From: Terasakiispira papahanaumokuakeensis
GTDB lineage: Bacteria > Pseudomonadota > Gammaproteobacteria > Pseudomonadales > Halomonadaceae
Length of the DNA: 64,000 nucleotides
Reading direction: 5' to 3'
NCBI RefSeq assembly: GCF_001709345.1
Contig: NZ_MDTQ01000001.1
Span: 2,579,202-2,643,201, forward strand
Part shown: positions 52,825 to 62,550 of the stretch, piece by piece
Numbering within the stretch: the first letter of the stretch is position 1
How the letters are laid out: each line of letters starts with the position of its first letter
Made by a program: the position numbers and the translations under genes
Notes under the pieces: generated by a model
What the model was told of the DNA's origin: nothing
What the model saw: only the letters and a program-made list of their open reading frames with translations
Databases searched by the model: none

Positions 52825-53601
52825 TTACCAAACATGAATATTGAGTAAACGCGAGGCCAGAATAATCCCTAAGGAGGTCATCAGTGTGAGCAAGCAAGCC
52901 TCCAACCAGCGCCCCCATCCCATACTGAGATAGCCTTTAAACGCATCCAGAAATGCATTCACAAAAGGAAACCCAGGCACCAGCAATAACACACTGGCCG
53001 AAATCACCAAGTTGGGTGTGCGGCTCAATTGCGGAAGCAGCGCTAAACTGGCAATACTGGTCGACACAAACGCAGTGATCGCAAAACTGATTAATGCAGG
53101 GTAACGGCGCTTCGCTAATGCCGTACGAACCCACATCCCCACTGCGGCAGCCAAGAAGGCGATCATAAAGCCAGGCCAATCAGCCCCATGCAAATGACTG
53201 AACGCCGCACAGGCCAAACCAATCACGGGCACCAGCACCCACTGCGGGTAATAGCGTGGCTTAATCGTACGAAGCTGCTGCTCGATGTCATCAATATGTG
53301 CGGGGTGGCGCTCAAGATGGATACATAGCTGTAAGATGTCGTGTACAACGCCCATATTGAGGGATTGAGCCCTAGTGCGCCGGGTGGTGGTGGCAGACTG
53401 CCCTGCAATCCGAGTACTCAAGGTGACGGCAGAGGGAATCAACGCCATGTCCACTCGATCACAGCCGAGTGCCGAACCGATTCTCACCGGGATTTGCTCA
53501 ATCAAACGACTTTCAGCACCATACTCCAGCAACATGATCGCGACTTCGGCCAACACCTCCGTCATCCGAGACTGATCGGACATCACCACCGCTGTCGACA
53601 T
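52825..53601 (-). CDS. yjjP: Threonine/serine exporter family protein, YjjP part
   Basis: A 258-residue partner of YjjB (DUF1212 half of ThrE). A cytosolic N-terminal domain (VLAEVAIMLLEYGAESRLIEQ, shown in part) precedes five hydrophobic segments; VLLLVPGFPFVNAFLDAFKGY is the conserved pore-side motif. The AGAGGG ribosome site supports the start. Substrate could be succinate or a small amino acid. Confidence 0.9.
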   Translation of the reverse strand: MSTAVVMSDQSRMTEVLAEVAIMLLEYGAESRLIEQIPVRIGSALGCDRVDMALIPSAVTLSTRIAGQSATTTRRTRAQSLNMGVVHDILQLCIHLERHPAHIDDIEQQLRTIKPRYYPQWVLVPVIGLACAAFSHLHGADWPGFMIAFLAAAVGMWVRTALAKRRYPALISFAITAFVSTSIASLALLPQLSRTPNLVISASVLLLVPGFPFVNAFLDAFKGYLSMGWGRWLEACLLTLMTSLGIILASRLLNIHVW

Positions 53602-53695
53602 GAAGACCCTCTCTCGGCATCCAATACGTGATGCTCAGTTTAACACGAGCCAGTCGATCAATGAGCGCGCCGGATCAGCAATGAATCACAAACAC

Positions 53696-54346
53696 TCAAG
53701 CTACTGCGGTCACTAAACGAACCGCAAACCCGATCAGTAACAACCCCACAATCCGCTCCAACCAATGCCCCATCTTTAAAAAGTACTGACGCACTTTGGC
53801 TTGAGCGAAAAAAATGGCGACGCACATAAACCACAGCGCATTAATGCTGCACATCCAAGCCCCATACCCGAGCTGTATCATGAAAGGCGTCGACGGACTC
53901 ACGATGGTGGTAAAAATCGCCAGGAAAAAGAGCGTTGCTTTGGGGTTCGTCGCATTGGTCATCACACCGATCATCAAAGCTTGACGCCATGAGGGAGGTG
54001 GGATGGTCGATGAGGACAAATCCGCCGCTTCCGCGGCCAAAGGGTTGATCGATGCGGCGCGACTGACTAATAACCGCCCCCCCAGAAAGATCAGATAACC
54101 CGCCCCCAATAATTCGGCCGCCGTCATCAACCAAGGCCAGCTTTTCATCAGTGCGCTAACGCCGACAAGGGTATAAGCGACATGGACAGACAAGCCGAGA
54201 CCAATGCCTAACGCCGTTAAGATCCCCACCCGAATGCCATAGCGTAGGCTTTGTCTGACGGTGATCGCAAAATCAGGGCCCGGCATCAATACCGCCATGA
54301 GGTGAATCAATGCCAAGCTTGAAAACTCGCTCCAATAGCCGGTCAT
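53696..54346 (-). CDS. LysE/RhtB-family exporter linked to AlaX
   Basis: About 216 residues with six hydrophobic segments and the family motif HLMAVLMPGPDFAITVRQSL; TNATNPKATLFFLAIFTTIV is also typical. The start at 54346 is chosen because GGGGTGG precedes it; 54361 would overlap the upstream gene. It follows an AlaX-type editing protein by one base, a pairing that suggests an alanine- or serine-like amino acid as cargo, but this is inference. Confidence 0.85.
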   Translation of the reverse strand: MTGYWSEFSSLALIHLMAVLMPGPDFAITVRQSLRYGIRVGILTALGIGLGLSVHVAYTLVGVSALMKSWPWLMTAAELLGAGYLIFLGGRLLVSRAASINPLAAEAADLSSSTIPPPSWRQALMIGVMTNATNPKATLFFLAIFTTIVSPSTPFMIQLGYGAWMCSINALWFMCVAIFFAQAKVRQYFLKMGHWLERIVGLLLIGFAVRLVTAVA

Positions 54347-54347
54347 A

Positions 54348-55034
54348 TCACGCCACCCCATAAGCTTCAGGGCTTGTCGGCGGGACCTGATACGAGACTT
54401 GAAGCCGCCCTTTTTTCATCTTAATGGCTTGAACTTCAAGCCCCAGCAACTGTTGAAGTGAAGTCACATGAGTGCCTCCACAAGGAAAAGCGGGCCAAGG
54501 CCCCATCGCCACCTGCCGTAATCCATTCGCATCCAGGTGCTGCACCACCGGCGTATCACTGTTGATCGCTTGATCACACCAAGCTTGAACCTCCACCACT
54601 GCAGGCACAGGTAAGTGGTCACCAGTAGGGCTCAAGGTAATACGGCATTCACCCGGCCAATGATGGGCCTTAACCGGCTGCCAACCTTGAGCGCTAAGCA
54701 AATGAGCAATCAGATGGCCAGCCGAATGTAACTGCGCATGCCACAACCGCTGGGGCATACAGACAGAGGCTTCGGCTGCGCCTAACGGCAAAGCCACATC
54801 GGTCAAATGAACGACCGTTTGGGACTCATCTTGAATCACATGTCGAACAGTGGCTATTGGCCCCTCGGGGTGGCGCAAATAACCCGTATCACTCGGCTGG
54901 CCACCCCCTTGAGGATGAAACGGCGTGGCCTCAAGAATGATCCGAAACCCAGATGAGGGATCCGGCTGACAACTCAAAACGTTGACGGTGGCCTTGGCTG
55001 GCGCAGGATCATTTAAATATAAGCGTTGAGTCAT
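54348..55034 (-). CDS. Alanyl-tRNA editing protein (AlaX type)
   Basis: A stand-alone editing domain that removes wrongly attached Ser or Gly from tRNA-Ala. The zinc-site motifs HSAGHLIAH and CGGTHVTSL and the front loop FHPQGGGQPSDTG are exactly those of the alanyl-tRNA synthetase editing domain. 228 residues, a short AlaX form with a complete N-terminal barrel. It is cotranscribed with the LysE gene and divergent from a LysR gene that probably controls both. Confidence 0.9.
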   Translation of the reverse strand: MTQRLYLNDPAPAKATVNVLSCQPDPSSGFRIILEATPFHPQGGGQPSDTGYLRHPEGPIATVRHVIQDESQTVVHLTDVALPLGAAEASVCMPQRLWHAQLHSAGHLIAHLLSAQGWQPVKAHHWPGECRITLSPTGDHLPVPAVVEVQAWCDQAINSDTPVVQHLDANGLRQVAMGPWPAFPCGGTHVTSLQQLLGLEVQAIKMKKGRLQVSYQVPPTSPEAYGVA

Positions 55035-55232
55035 AGGTCTATCGCCTTATCAAAGAGTCGTGGTCAAAACTTCAGGCTTTTGCATCACCTTGCATCATCA
55101 AGGGGCTAGCGCTGATTGGTAGTGTTGGATCAATAGGCTTGAATCAGCAGCCACAACGATTTTAACTAGCAACACCATTAGCGATAATCCCAGCTACAAA
55201 CAAATGACTTTTGCCTTGAGAGCACAAATAAA

Positions 55233-56147
55233 ATGAACGCTCTGCTCCACGAAATCGCCGTTTTCGTTAAAGTGGTCGAGACGGGTAGTTTCTCTGCCGC
55301 AAGCCGCCAATTGGGGACCACCCCGTCCGCCACCAGTCGCGCGGTCTCACGACTTGAAAAAGCATTAAGTACCCAACTTTTGGAGCGCAGTACGCGGAAA
55401 TTGCGCTTAAGTGACAGCGGCCAAGCCGTTTATCGCCACGGCCAAGCGATGATGGGCGCCGCTCAAGCCGCGCTGGAGGTATCAGGGCATATCAATGAAA
55501 CGCCCCAAGGTGTCGTTCGAATCAGCATCCCAAAGGCCGTCGGACATTATGTGATTCACCCCCATATTCCCGACTTTCTCGCGCAATATCCTGAAGTGGA
55601 TGTCTTGATGCGTCTGGAGGATCGTCACTTTGATTTAATCGACGATCCGATTGATCTCGCCCTGCGGATTACCGACCAGCCGCCACCGGGATTAATGGGG
55701 CGGGAGCTGATGAAAATCAGCCATGTCATCTGTGCCACACCACACTACCTCACCACTCATGGCACACCACAAACCCCCAAAGACCTACAACAGCACAGTT
55801 GCATCTGCCTAGGCGAGATTCCGGCCGATGCCCACTGGAAATTTCAACGCGCTCATCAGCGCGTGACTGTGCCAGTCAAGGGCCGCTATGCCGCCAACCA
55901 CACAGGCGTTCGACTCAGCGCCATACAGCAACATTTGGGGATTGGCAGCTTACCGCACTTTACTGCGCGCGAAGCACTCGAAAGAGGTGAGATTGTGCCA
56001 GTGCTACCGGAGTGGACGTTTAAAACCCAGTATTGTGGTGGGCTCTGGGTGCTGTATCCCCCCAATAAGCATTTACCGGCCAAGCTAAGAGCCTTGATCC
56101 AATTTCTGAGCGAGCGTCTAACGGCGACGACGGCAAAGAAATCTTGA
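55233..56147 (+). CDS. LysR-family regulator, CrgA/DsdC-like subgroup
   Basis: A 304-residue regulator: the helix-turn-helix spans about residues 18-40 (FSAASRQLGTTPSATSRAVSRL, shown in part), followed by QLLERSTRKLRLSDSG. The effector domain pattern PKAVGHYVIHPHIPDFL and DLALRITDQPP belongs to the large CrgA/AphR-like branch. Its place opposite alaX-lysE suggests it controls them. Its stop codon lies within the -35 element of the next gene's MerR-type promoter. Confidence 0.88.
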   Translation: MNALLHEIAVFVKVVETGSFSAASRQLGTTPSATSRAVSRLEKALSTQLLERSTRKLRLSDSGQAVYRHGQAMMGAAQAALEVSGHINETPQGVVRISIPKAVGHYVIHPHIPDFLAQYPEVDVLMRLEDRHFDLIDDPIDLALRITDQPPPGLMGRELMKISHVICATPHYLTTHGTPQTPKDLQQHSCICLGEIPADAHWKFQRAHQRVTVPVKGRYAANHTGVRLSAIQQHLGIGSLPHFTAREALERGEIVPVLPEWTFKTQYCGGLWVLYPPNKHLPAKLRALIQFLSERLTATTAKKS

Positions 56148-56175
56148 CCCTAAAGTGTGCTTCAGGGTGTAGGCT
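56144..56175 (+). promoter_or_regulatory. MerR-type metal-responsive promoter
   Basis: A -35 TTGACC and a -10 TAGGCT stand 20 bp apart, the overlong spacing of MerR-family promoters. Between them lies the near-palindrome ACCCTAAAGTGTGCTTCAGGGT (arms ACCCTAAA and TTCAGGGT), like the ZntR site before zntA. No MerR-family gene is in the window. Confidence 0.8.
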
Positions 56176-56208
56176 GATTAGTATTCACTGACCCAAGAGG
56201 GGACTGCT

Positions 56209-58587
56209 ATGTGTGCTCAACATCATCATGCCCAGCATGACGGGCATACCTCCCGTCATCGCCCAGCCACACCTTGCTGTGCCAATCCGACACACTTACC
56301 CACTCAGCACAGTGCTCATCAGTGCGACGATCAGGCTCCGTCTTGCTGTGATCATTCGACCCATGAGCACACTCATGCACAGGGGGAAACGCTGTCGCCC
56401 GATGACGATGAGGAAGGGGACAGGCCGCCCTCATCAGCCTACCAAAATCGTTGGCATGTACAGGGAATGGACTGCCCATCCTGCGCTCAAAAGATTGAAA
56501 CCGCGGTTCAACGGTTACCCGGCGTCACCCGTGCTGAAGTGCGTTTTACAACAGAAAAGCTGATTGTTGATTACGAAGATCAAGCGCTCAGTGAACATAT
56601 TGAAAAAGCCGTCACTCAAGCGGGTTTCACACTGGCACGACAAGCCAACGCCTCAGATCAAGCGCGCCACCCTGGTCAAGCGCGCCATTCAGATCAAATA
56701 GCCCACTCGAACCCAAACCACTCGAAGTCATATCTATTTTGGCAAGCCAATCGCCACTGGCTGCTGATTGCGTTAGGCAGCGCAATCGCCTTTATTCTTT
56801 CGCCTTGGCACCCTCAGGTTAGTCAATATTTATTCATCGTAACGTGCCTGTTAGGGCTCTTACCGATTGCGCGACACGCCTGGCAACTGATGCGAAGCGG
56901 GACGCCTTTTGCGATTGAAACTTTGATGACTGTCGCAGCCCTGGGCGCCCTTTATCTCGGCGAGACCGCCGAAGCGTCGACGGTATTGTTGCTGTTTTTA
57001 ATCGGTGAACGGTTAGAAGGTGTGGCCGCGGCCCGAGCCCGTAGCGGTGTCCAGGCGCTGATGGCGCTGGTGCCCGATCAAGCCGTTAAAATTGAACAAG
57101 GACAAAGAATCACTGTCCCGGCCAGTACACTTATCCCCGGCGATCTTGTTGAAGTCTCGCCTGGTGGGCGTTTACCGGCGGATGGCCAGCTCAATGACGA
57201 AGCAGCCAGTTTTGATGAAAGCGCCCTAACGGGAGAATCGATTCCAGTCGAACGTTTTCAAGGTGAGAGGCTTCCGGCTGGTGCGGTGGCGGTTGATCGT
57301 GTGGTACGCCTCACGATCACTTCAGAACCGGGCGATAATGCCATTGATCGCATTCTTCAATTAATCGAAGACGCTGAGTCGCGAAAAGCGCCCTTAGAAC
57401 GCTTCTTGGCTAAATTCAGCCGCTGGTATACACCGTTAATGATGGCGCTTGCGTTGGCGGTCGTGCTGATTCCTCCGCTCATGTTTGCACAGCCCTGGGA
57501 TACCTGGATTTATCGTGGCTTGGCCATGCTATTGATTGCCTGCCCTTGTGCCTTGGTCATCTCAACACCTGCCGCCATTACCTCAGGACTGGCGGCCGGA
57601 ACCCGTTTGGGAGCTTTAATCAAAGGTGGGGCCGCACTGGAGCAACTGGGTCGAATTGATACCATTGCCATTGATAAAACCGGCACGTTAACTGAAGGCA
57701 AGCCTCAGGTAACGGAAGTGCATCCCTTAGCGCATCTATCTACCGCTCAGGTACTGCAATATGCAGCCGCCATTGAAACGGGCTCAAGTCACCCGCTGGC
57801 CAAAGCACTCATCCACTATGCCACCGAACAGCTCGCGACCCCTTGGCCTGAAGCCGAGCACAAGCAAGCGCTGGCCGGTCGAGGGGTCAGTGGAGAGATC
57901 AAAGGCCAAACCTACCAACTACTGGCGCCAGCTCAACTCTCTGAACCTTTAACGGACGAAGTGTCAGCACAGGTTGAAACATTAGAAAGCCAAGGTAAAA
58001 CGCTGGGGATACTGCTTGAGGCGCAAACCCCCGTGGGCTTGATTGCTTGGCAAGACACGCTGAGATCTGATGCGCTGGAGGCCGTGCAACATCTGCATGA
58101 AAAAGGCATTCGAGTGGTCATGCTGACCGGTGATAATGCCCGCAGTGCCGCCGCAATCAGCCAACGTTTGGGTATCGACTATCAGGCCGAACTCCTCCCA
58201 ACAGATAAGGTCCGCTATGTCGAGCAATTGGCCCACTCCCATCAAGTCGCGATGGTGGGAGATGGCATCAATGATGCCCCAGCCATGAAGGCGGCCCATA
58301 TTGGGATTGCCATGGGTAGCGGCAGTGATGTTGCCCTGGAGGCCGCCGATGCTGCGATCACGCACAATCGGCTACCCACGCTCAGTCACATGATTGAACT
58401 TTCTCAGGCCACTTTGAATAATATCCGCCAAAATATCGCCCTGGCTTTAGGCCTAAAAGCTGTGTTCCTCGTCACCAGCTTGATCGGTATCACCGGTCTT
58501 TGGGTTGCAGTGCTGGCTGACAGTGGCGCCACCGCGCTGGTCACCCTCAATGCCTTACGTTTATTGCGACATAAAGCCCGCCAATAA
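56209..58587 (+). CDS. zntA: Zinc/cadmium/lead-exporting P1B-type ATPase
   Basis: A 792-residue metal efflux pump. The N-terminal 75 residues are rich in His and Cys (HHHAQHDGH, CCANP, SCCDHSTHEHTH). A heavy-metal domain with GMDCPSCAQK follows, then helices, the TGE motif in ALTGESIPV, the metal motif CPCALVISTP, DKTGTLTEGKPQ and GDGINDAPAM. The late membrane region lacks the CcoI-type pattern, so divalent metals rather than Cu(I) are likely. The linker after the metal domain has an 18-bp in-frame repeat (QARHPG, QARHSD, QIAHSN). A MerR-type promoter precedes it. Confidence 0.92.
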   Translation: MCAQHHHAQHDGHTSRHRPATPCCANPTHLPTQHSAHQCDDQAPSCCDHSTHEHTHAQGETLSPDDDEEGDRPPSSAYQNRWHVQGMDCPSCAQKIETAVQRLPGVTRAEVRFTTEKLIVDYEDQALSEHIEKAVTQAGFTLARQANASDQARHPGQARHSDQIAHSNPNHSKSYLFWQANRHWLLIALGSAIAFILSPWHPQVSQYLFIVTCLLGLLPIARHAWQLMRSGTPFAIETLMTVAALGALYLGETAEASTVLLLFLIGERLEGVAAARARSGVQALMALVPDQAVKIEQGQRITVPASTLIPGDLVEVSPGGRLPADGQLNDEAASFDESALTGESIPVERFQGERLPAGAVAVDRVVRLTITSEPGDNAIDRILQLIEDAESRKAPLERFLAKFSRWYTPLMMALALAVVLIPPLMFAQPWDTWIYRGLAMLLIACPCALVISTPAAITSGLAAGTRLGALIKGGAALEQLGRIDTIAIDKTGTLTEGKPQVTEVHPLAHLSTAQVLQYAAAIETGSSHPLAKALIHYATEQLATPWPEAEHKQALAGRGVSGEIKGQTYQLLAPAQLSEPLTDEVSAQVETLESQGKTLGILLEAQTPVGLIAWQDTLRSDALEAVQHLHEKGIRVVMLTGDNARSAAAISQRLGIDYQAELLPTDKVRYVEQLAHSHQVAMVGDGINDAPAMKAAHIGIAMGSGSDVALEAADAAITHNRLPTLSHMIELSQATLNNIRQNIALALGLKAVFLVTSLIGITGLWVAVLADSGATALVTLNALRLLRHKARQ
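56658..56711. repeat. In-frame 18-bp repeat in the zntA linker
   Basis: TCAAGCGCGCCACCCTGG, TCAAGCGCGCCATTCAGA and TCAAATAGCCCACTCGAA follow each other, coding for QARHPG-QARHSD-QIAHSN. The His in each unit may add metal-binding capacity. Confidence 0.8.
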
Positions 58588-59145
58588 GTCATCAGTAAAG
58601 GCGTTCGTCGGTATCATCTGAACACAGGTTAATTCCGTTAAGGTGATACCGATTTAATGCTTTTGATATTCAATCATCGGATATTTAATCACCGGGCATT
58701 AATCACCTAATGTTCGATAACCGAATGTTCGATATCGATAGTGTTTATCATCCGGTATTGGATCCTCCTGAAAACATGAATTCATAGAATCCAACCCGCC
58801 CCTTAAAATCCATCTCTCTAAAGCTGATCGTGAACATCGATAAAAAAATAGCAAGCAACGCATGCAAAAAAATCACAAAGTGATCACACTGATCAGCGGA
58901 TCAAAGGTCATTGACCCCAGCCCATTGCTCTGCACAAAAAATAAACATAGTGGCAACATAAAAGAGAAAAAAATTGGCATATAAGGTTTAATCCGTGGCG
59001 TTTATGGATGCCTAAAACGCTCCATTCTGGTGCATTTCAAAAACGAACCCAATACCAATAATAAAAATACACTTTTCATGATTGATCACTATATTAAAGC
59101 AGCATCCCTTAAAAAAAATATTATTCCCCGATTAAGAGAACCTCT
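58588..59145. other. Gene-free, AT-rich stretch
   Basis: No gene is supported here. The stretch contains decayed short repeats (for example ATGTTCGATA at 58709 and 58724 and related ATTTAATCACCGG copies) and presumably the promoter of the chemoreceptor gene, which I cannot place with confidence. Confidence 0.5.
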
Positions 59146-60789
59146 ATGAAAGTCATGACTCACATCCCTTTGAGATGGCGACTCCTCTTGGTGATTGCGA
59201 TACCGGTCATCGCCATCGGTGGCCTGACCATCTATGCCCTCAATGTATTCGCTAGCATCAACCATGGTGTCTCCAGTATCTACAATGATCGCGTGGTGCC
59301 CTTACAAGAACTAAAATCCATTTCTGATGATTATGCAGTGCTCGTAATTGACTCTGTAAATAAAGCCAATGCCCATTTGATCACCCCTGAAGCCGCCAAT
59401 AAGGCACTGGGTAAAGCACAATCCAATATTCATAAGCTGTGGCAACAGTACACTTCGACAGCACTCACACCAAGAGAAACCAAATTGGTACAAGAGGCTG
59501 AAGTGCTCTTTGCTCAGGCCGATCAAGCAATTCAAAAGGCACGAGACGTGCTCGCTTCAGCGGCCCAAACACCGGGCACAGACCTCGATGTGATTGACGG
59601 TCCCTTATACCGTGTCATTGACCCAATTACCGCTAAAATTGACGAATTAATGACCCTGCAACTCAATGTCGCGCGGGAAGAAAGACAATCCGTCGGAGTC
59701 TTATATGATCACAGCCTGGTGCTCTATCCGAGCATTGCCATCACCGTGACCATCCTAGGGTTATTACTGAGCTGGATGATTGCTCGCTCAATTAACCAGC
59801 CCATTCAAGCGATGCAAAAGGCCATGCGCCATATCACGGCCGAATCTGACTTGAGCCTGCGCATTAAGACACAAGGTCGCGATGAACTGGCGGAGCTCGG
59901 CGAAGACCTTAACCGAATGCTGACGCAGTTCGATGGCGTGATCACCCACTTATCGGCCATGTCAGATGAAGTCTCTGCTTCTGCAGAAGAGCTTTCATCT
60001 ATCAACTGTAGTGCGATGGATAATGTGCAAACTCAGACAGATCAAACAGATCAAGTCGCAGCCGCCATTAACCAAATGAGCGCGACCGCTGTGCAAGCAG
60101 CACAAAGTGCTGAAGAAGTGAGAACCGCTGCCCAGCAAGCGAGAACACTGAGTAACCAGGGGCGCGATATTGGCGATCAAGGTCGTCAGGCCTTAATGAA
60201 TCTTGCCAACGAGATACAAAATGTCGCGCAACAAATTGATGACTTAGAAAAGAAAAGTGCGGACATCAGTCAGGTCACTCAGGTCATTAATGATATTGCC
60301 GAACAAACCAATTTATTGGCACTCAATGCTGCCATTGAGGCGGCTCGCGCCGGAGAGCATGGCCGAGGCTTCGCCGTCGTCGCCGATGAGGTGCGCTCTT
60401 TGGCACAACGCACTCAGTCCTCAGTGGGTGAAATTACGCAAGTGGTCAACACGCTAATAGAAGGAAGCCATGAGGCGGTCACCATCATGAAAGGAGGCCT
60501 ATCTCGGGTAGAAGAAAATCAGCAGATGAGCCATCAAGTCGCTCAATCCCTGCATGAGATCGGCGATGGCATTGATCACATTGTGCGTATGATCGAGCAG
60601 ATTGCCAGTGCCTCTGAGCAACAGTCAGCGGCCACTGAAGAAATCAATCAAAGCTTGTCACAGATCGTCAATATCTCGGAACAGACCCTGATGGGGACCG
60701 AACAATCCACAGCCGCTAGCGAAGAGTTGGCACAATTAGCCACCACAATGAAGACACAAGTCTCTGTCTTTAAGCTTTCGGTGGCCTAA
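59146..60789 (+). CDS. Methyl-accepting chemotaxis protein
   Basis: A 547-residue chemoreceptor. The first membrane helix is at about 14-35, a four-helix-bundle ligand domain runs to about 185, a second helix is [22 protein letters not shown] follows to about 265, and the signalling domain has the conserved hairpin tip [21 protein letters not shown] and [18 protein letters not shown]. No C-terminal CheR-docking pentapeptide is seen. The ligand is unknown; tarsal small acids or amino acids are common for this domain type. Its last codons are repeated beyond the stop. Confidence 0.93.
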   Translation: MKVMTHIPLRWRLLLVIAIPVIAIGGLTIYALNVFASINHGVSSIYNDRVVPLQELKSISDDYAVLVIDSVNKANAHLITPEAANKALGKAQSNIHKLWQQYTSTALTPRETKLVQEAEVLFAQADQAIQKARDVLASAAQTPGTDLDVIDGPLYRVIDPITAKIDELMTLQLNVAREERQSVGVLYDHSLVLYPSIAITVTILGLLLSWMIARSINQPIQAMQKAMRHITAESDLSLRIKTQGRDELAELGEDLNRMLTQFDGVITHLSAMSDEVSASAEELSSINCSAMDNVQTQTDQTDQVAAAINQMSATAVQAAQSAEEVRTAAQQARTLSNQGRDIGDQGRQALMNLANEIQNVAQQIDDLEKKSADISQVTQVINDIAEQTNLLALNAAIEAARAGEHGRGFAVVADEVRSLAQRTQSSVGEITQVVNTLIEGSHEAVTIMKGGLSRVEENQQMSHQVAQSLHEIGDGIDHIVRMIEQIASASEQQSAATEEINQSLSQIVNISEQTLMGTEQSTAASEELAQLATTMKTQVSVFKLSVA

Positions 60790-60818
60790 AGCTTTCGGTG
60801 ACATAAAGCTCGGCGACA
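60771..60818. repeat. 16-bp repeat starting in the last codons of the chemoreceptor gene
   Basis: TAAGCTTTCGGTGGCC, TAAAGCTTTCGGTGACA and TAAAGCTCGGCGACA run on directly; the stop codon TAA is the first three bases of the second unit. Confidence 0.85.
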
Positions 60819-60862
60819 TCACCACCACAGCACGCCCCTCACCGAGGGGCATCGCCGATAAC

Positions 60863-60901
60863 AACGGCTGGCCAGCGCGACAAAGCGGCCAGCCGTTTTT
60901 C
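60863..60901 (+). terminator. Terminator after the chemoreceptor gene
   Basis: AACGGCTGGCC pairs with GGCCAGCCGTT, with further inner GC/GC pairing, followed by a run of T to 60901. Confidence 0.92.
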
Positions 60902-60942
60902 TTATACAGCACAGGGGGTCATCGTCGTCCCATAGAGGGCGT

Positions 60943-61464
60943 TCAAGCCGCAACGGATTGCGTAGCCAAGGCACATGTCATCAATACGGCACCAGGGCCG
61001 TAACTGTCATCAACAGAAGCCTGAGAGGCGGACTTAAAGCCCATCTTGGCCCAAAAGGGTGAAGAATCTTGCACTGAGACCAGTCGAATATGATCAAAAT
61101 CGGCCGCTCGGGCACGCTGCATCAATTGGGCCATCATTTTCTGCCCGATCCCTTGACCGGCATAACGTGGTGATACCGCCAAATCATGAACAAATAGGCA
61201 ATCCCCTTCACTTGCCGGCGGCAAAGGTGAGTAAAGCTTGGGGGGAACCGGGCTATGCCAAGCATGGGCTAATAGATAAGCCCCAATATCCTGACTTTGC
61301 ATATCCTCATACACAAAGCATAAATCAGGTGATTGATGCCATTTGCTTTGTAATACCTGAAGCGGTTCAGGTTCGATCTCAGAATAAGCCTCATCTTGAA
61401 GACGCAAAATAGCGGGCCAATGAGCCTCGCGTACAGTGGTAATACTCATGGTTAGTCTCGTCAT
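60943..61464 (-). CDS. GNAT-family N-acetyltransferase
   Basis: A 173-residue acetyl-CoA-dependent transferase. The beta4 strand and pyrophosphate loop read FVHDLAVSPRYAGQGIGQKMM (quoted up to the loop), and the C-terminal SPFWAKMGF is typical. The substrate is unknown. A start at 61449 (MSITTVREAH) is equally possible. It stands alone between a terminator and a LysR gene. Confidence 0.85.
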   Translation of the reverse strand: MTRLTMSITTVREAHWPAILRLQDEAYSEIEPEPLQVLQSKWHQSPDLCFVYEDMQSQDIGAYLLAHAWHSPVPPKLYSPLPPASEGDCLFVHDLAVSPRYAGQGIGQKMMAQLMQRARAADFDHIRLVSVQDSSPFWAKMGFKSASQASVDDSYGPGAVLMTCALATQSVAA

Positions 61465-61623
61465 TTGATGATCAAGTATCGACCGGATTTGGCGATACAG
61501 ATCCCATTAGCGGGCAACAAGCTTGTGGCTCATTCCCCTATCTCTTTATTAACCATAACTATTATACGCCTTTTTTTACTTGTCAGGGTCTATATCAAAA
61601 GCATATCAATACGACCTCATCAC

Positions 61624-62550
61624 CTAATCAGACGCTTTGTCCAAAGAGACATCCGCCGTGCTTAACAACGTCGCTTGTTGCTGGCAAAAAGCGACGAACC
61701 GACGTAACAATGCACCATGGTATTTTTGTTTGTGCCAAATCAGGCTGAGTTGCCGGGGATAACGGTGTGTGAGTGGCAAGACCACCAAGTGCCCCAAGGC
61801 TAATCGATCATGAATCGCCAGCCGTGAAATAAAAGTCAGCCCCAAGCCATGAACGACACTGGTCATCACTGCTTCCAGTGTATTCAACTCCATCGTCGGG
61901 CCAATGGCCGTCAGCTCTGGAGCAATCCAATGATCAAACTGTTCACGGCTGCCAGAATAAGGCTCACGAATCACCCAGTGACAGTCATTCAGCATTGCGA
62001 CATCCAAAGCATCGCCGGTTTGAGCCGTCTGGAGGGCCAGCGGATGATCAGGAGGCGCGACCACCACCATTTCATCCATTAACCATGGCGTCATGACTAG
62101 ATCGGGGTGATGGCTTTCGCCCTCAATTAACGCTAGATCAAGCTCAAAGCGCATCAACATGTCACATAAATGATGTGTATTAGTAATTTGAACTTTGGCC
62201 TGTACTTGAGGCAAATAGCCCAGTAACACGGGCAATAAATAGTTTCCAATCGTCTGACTGGCGCCCACATGCAAGGCCCCTGTGGGCTCTCCTCCGGTAT
62301 CAAATAGATGCTCAATATCCCAAGCCTGACTTAATAACGCTTCTGCCATCGGCTGTAATTGACGTCCCTGGTCATTCAACTTCAATCGTGGATGCACACG
62401 ATCAAACAAGGGCGTCCCCAATCGCCGCTCTAGCTCTGCTAAAGCCTGAGACACCGCCCCCTTACTGAGAAACAGATCTGATGCGGCACCACCGAGATGC
62501 CCATGGCGCGCCACACTGGCAAACACCGCCAGTTGTTTAAGACTCAGCAT
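61624..62550 (-). CDS. LysR-family regulator divergent from a TDT transporter
   Basis: A 308-residue LysR protein with the helix-turn-helix at about 17-40 (AASDLFLSKGAVSQALAELE) followed by GTPLFDRVHPRLKLNDQG; the effector domain (LHVGASQTIGNYLLPVLLG) belongs to the CysL/YeiE-like branch. It shares a 98-bp intergenic region with a TDT-family transporter, containing repeated TTTAG/CTAAA half-sites, so it most likely controls that gene and itself. Confidence 0.88.
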   Translation of the reverse strand: MLSLKQLAVFASVARHGHLGGAASDLFLSKGAVSQALAELERRLGTPLFDRVHPRLKLNDQGRQLQPMAEALLSQAWDIEHLFDTGGEPTGALHVGASQTIGNYLLPVLLGYLPQVQAKVQITNTHHLCDMLMRFELDLALIEGESHHPDLVMTPWLMDEMVVVAPPDHPLALQTAQTGDALDVAMLNDCHWVIREPYSGSREQFDHWIAPELTAIGPTMELNTLEAVMTSVVHGLGLTFISRLAIHDRLALGHLVVLPLTHRYPRQLSLIWHKQKYHGALLRRFVAFCQQQATLLSTADVSLDKASD

